Assembly: GCA_963790085.1 (NCBI GenBank)
Contig: CAWBNH010000002.1
Location: 1-56,955 of the forward strand
Reading direction: 5' to 3'
Source of the DNA: CAXMST01 sp963790085
Lineage (GTDB): Bacteria > Actinomycetota > Thermoleophilia > Solirubrobacterales > 70-9
Length of the DNA stretch: 56,955 nt
How positions within the stretch are numbered: the stretch's first letter is position 1; each line of letters begins with the position of its first letter. Below are positions 56,615 through 56,955 of the stretch, one piece after another. The notes beneath the pieces are model-generated. The model had not been told where the DNA came from, did not search any database, and saw only the letters and a list, made by a program, of their open reading frames with translations. A program made the translations under genes and the position numbers.

Positions 56615-56955
56615 TCAGGCGTCGCGGGTGTAGATGAAGTCGGCGATCGAGGCGAGCTCAGCGGTCTCACCGGCGGCCTCCCCGAGGGCCGTCAGGGCGC
56701 CCGCGTGCGACCGGCGGGCGAGCTCCCGGGCCCGCTCGAGCCCGAACAGGCTGACGTAGGTGAGCTTGCCGTGGCGCTCGTCCGAGCCGCTCGGCTTGCC
56801 GAGCTCCTCGTCGCTGCCGGTCACGTCGAGGATGTCGTCGACGATCTGAAACAGCACGCCGAGCTCCTCGGCGAACCGCTCGTAGGGCGATCTCTCCGAC
56901 TCGCCGGCGGCATTCAGCACCAGCGCGGCCCGGACGCTGGCCGCGATCAGCCTGC
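56615..56955 (-). CDS. Polyprenyl (geranylgeranyl) diphosphate synthase, C-terminal part
   Basis: Partial gene; it continues past the right edge. The visible frame reads RLIAASVRAALVLNAAGESERSPYERFAEELGVLFQIVDDILDVTGSDEELGKPSGSDERHGKLTYVSLFGLERARELA, with the second aspartate-rich motif DDILD. This is a trans-prenyl diphosphate synthase, probably making geranylgeranyl or longer diphosphate from MEP-pathway products. It precedes dxs in the operon. Confidence 0.9.
   Translation of the reverse strand, partial: RLIAASVRAALVLNAAGESERSPYERFAEELGVLFQIVDDILDVTGSDEELGKPSGSDERHGKLTYVSLFGLERARELARRSHAGALTALGEAAGETAELASIADFIYTRDA

Overview
The window is about 57 kb of very GC-rich actinobacterial chromosome. 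Gene content and order fit a deep-branching actinobacterium, most likely class Thermoleophilia (Solirubrobacterales/Gaiellales-like). The run tlyA-nadK-recN-steA-steB-pyrG-xerD on the minus strand matches the order I know from Mycobacterium tuberculosis (Rv1694 to Rv1701), while WS/DGAT, MntP, DUF3866 and many short lipoproteins fit soil or sediment actinobacteria. The taxonomic call is an inference from gene content. A striking sequence property is that about fifteen ORFs have a TANNNT-like -10 hexamer exactly 6-8 bp before their ATG or GTG, so leaderless mRNAs appear to be normal here, alongside genes with clear Shine-Dalgarno (SD) sites.

Layout. 0-5 kb (mostly +): greA, a PII protein and amtB (ammonium sensing and uptake), small stress or envelope proteins, a DksA-type zinc finger and a TMEM175 channel. 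5-20 kb (mostly -): secreted proteins, a MacB-like ABC pair downstream of a wax-ester synthase, MntP, a YihY-like protein, a decayed amino-acid permease, an ABC-2 exporter coupled to a P2-type ATPase. 20-27 kb is the accessory zone: a YadA-head-like repeat protein, a DUF3089 hydrolase, then a scarred segment with a 44-bp tRNA direct repeat, a truncated tyrosine integrase, a tmRNA 3' fragment and two fused gene remnants. 27-35 kb: mmsA, a lipoprotein, SDR, glycosyltransferase, lipase, an unusual class-II-shaped tRNA-Asn and an SOS-boxed HTH-HNH gene. 35-40 kb: dnaG, a frameshifted dgt, and a 1.2-kb cassette (XRE regulator plus PII-like protein) flanked by perfect 31-bp repeats inserted between the divergent dgt and SDR promoters. 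40-57 kb (-): recO, P1 peptidase, mutM, xerD, DUF3866, M20 peptidase, pyrG, MraY-like transferase, steB, steA, recN, nadK, tlyA, dxs and the end of a polyprenyl synthase (MEP pathway and prenyl chain elongation).

The candidates I regard as most novel are: (1) an intergenic locus between tlyA and dxs with a perfect CRP site (TGTGA-N6-TCACA) centred about 42 bp before a predicted start, a TATATT -10, a 90-nt transcript with an anti-SD CUCCUCCC segment, and a strong intrinsic terminator, i.e. a predicted cAMP-CRP-activated small RNA; (2) a tRNA-Asn(GTT) with a 15-nt class II variable arm and Leu-like D-arm; (3) the 31-bp-repeat cassette that keeps both flanking promoters intact; (4) a LexA-type box in front of an HTH-zinc-HNH protein; (5) leaderless upstream mini-ORFs that end in 4-nt overlaps with the next gene. 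No CRISPR array, complete transposase or complete integrase was seen.
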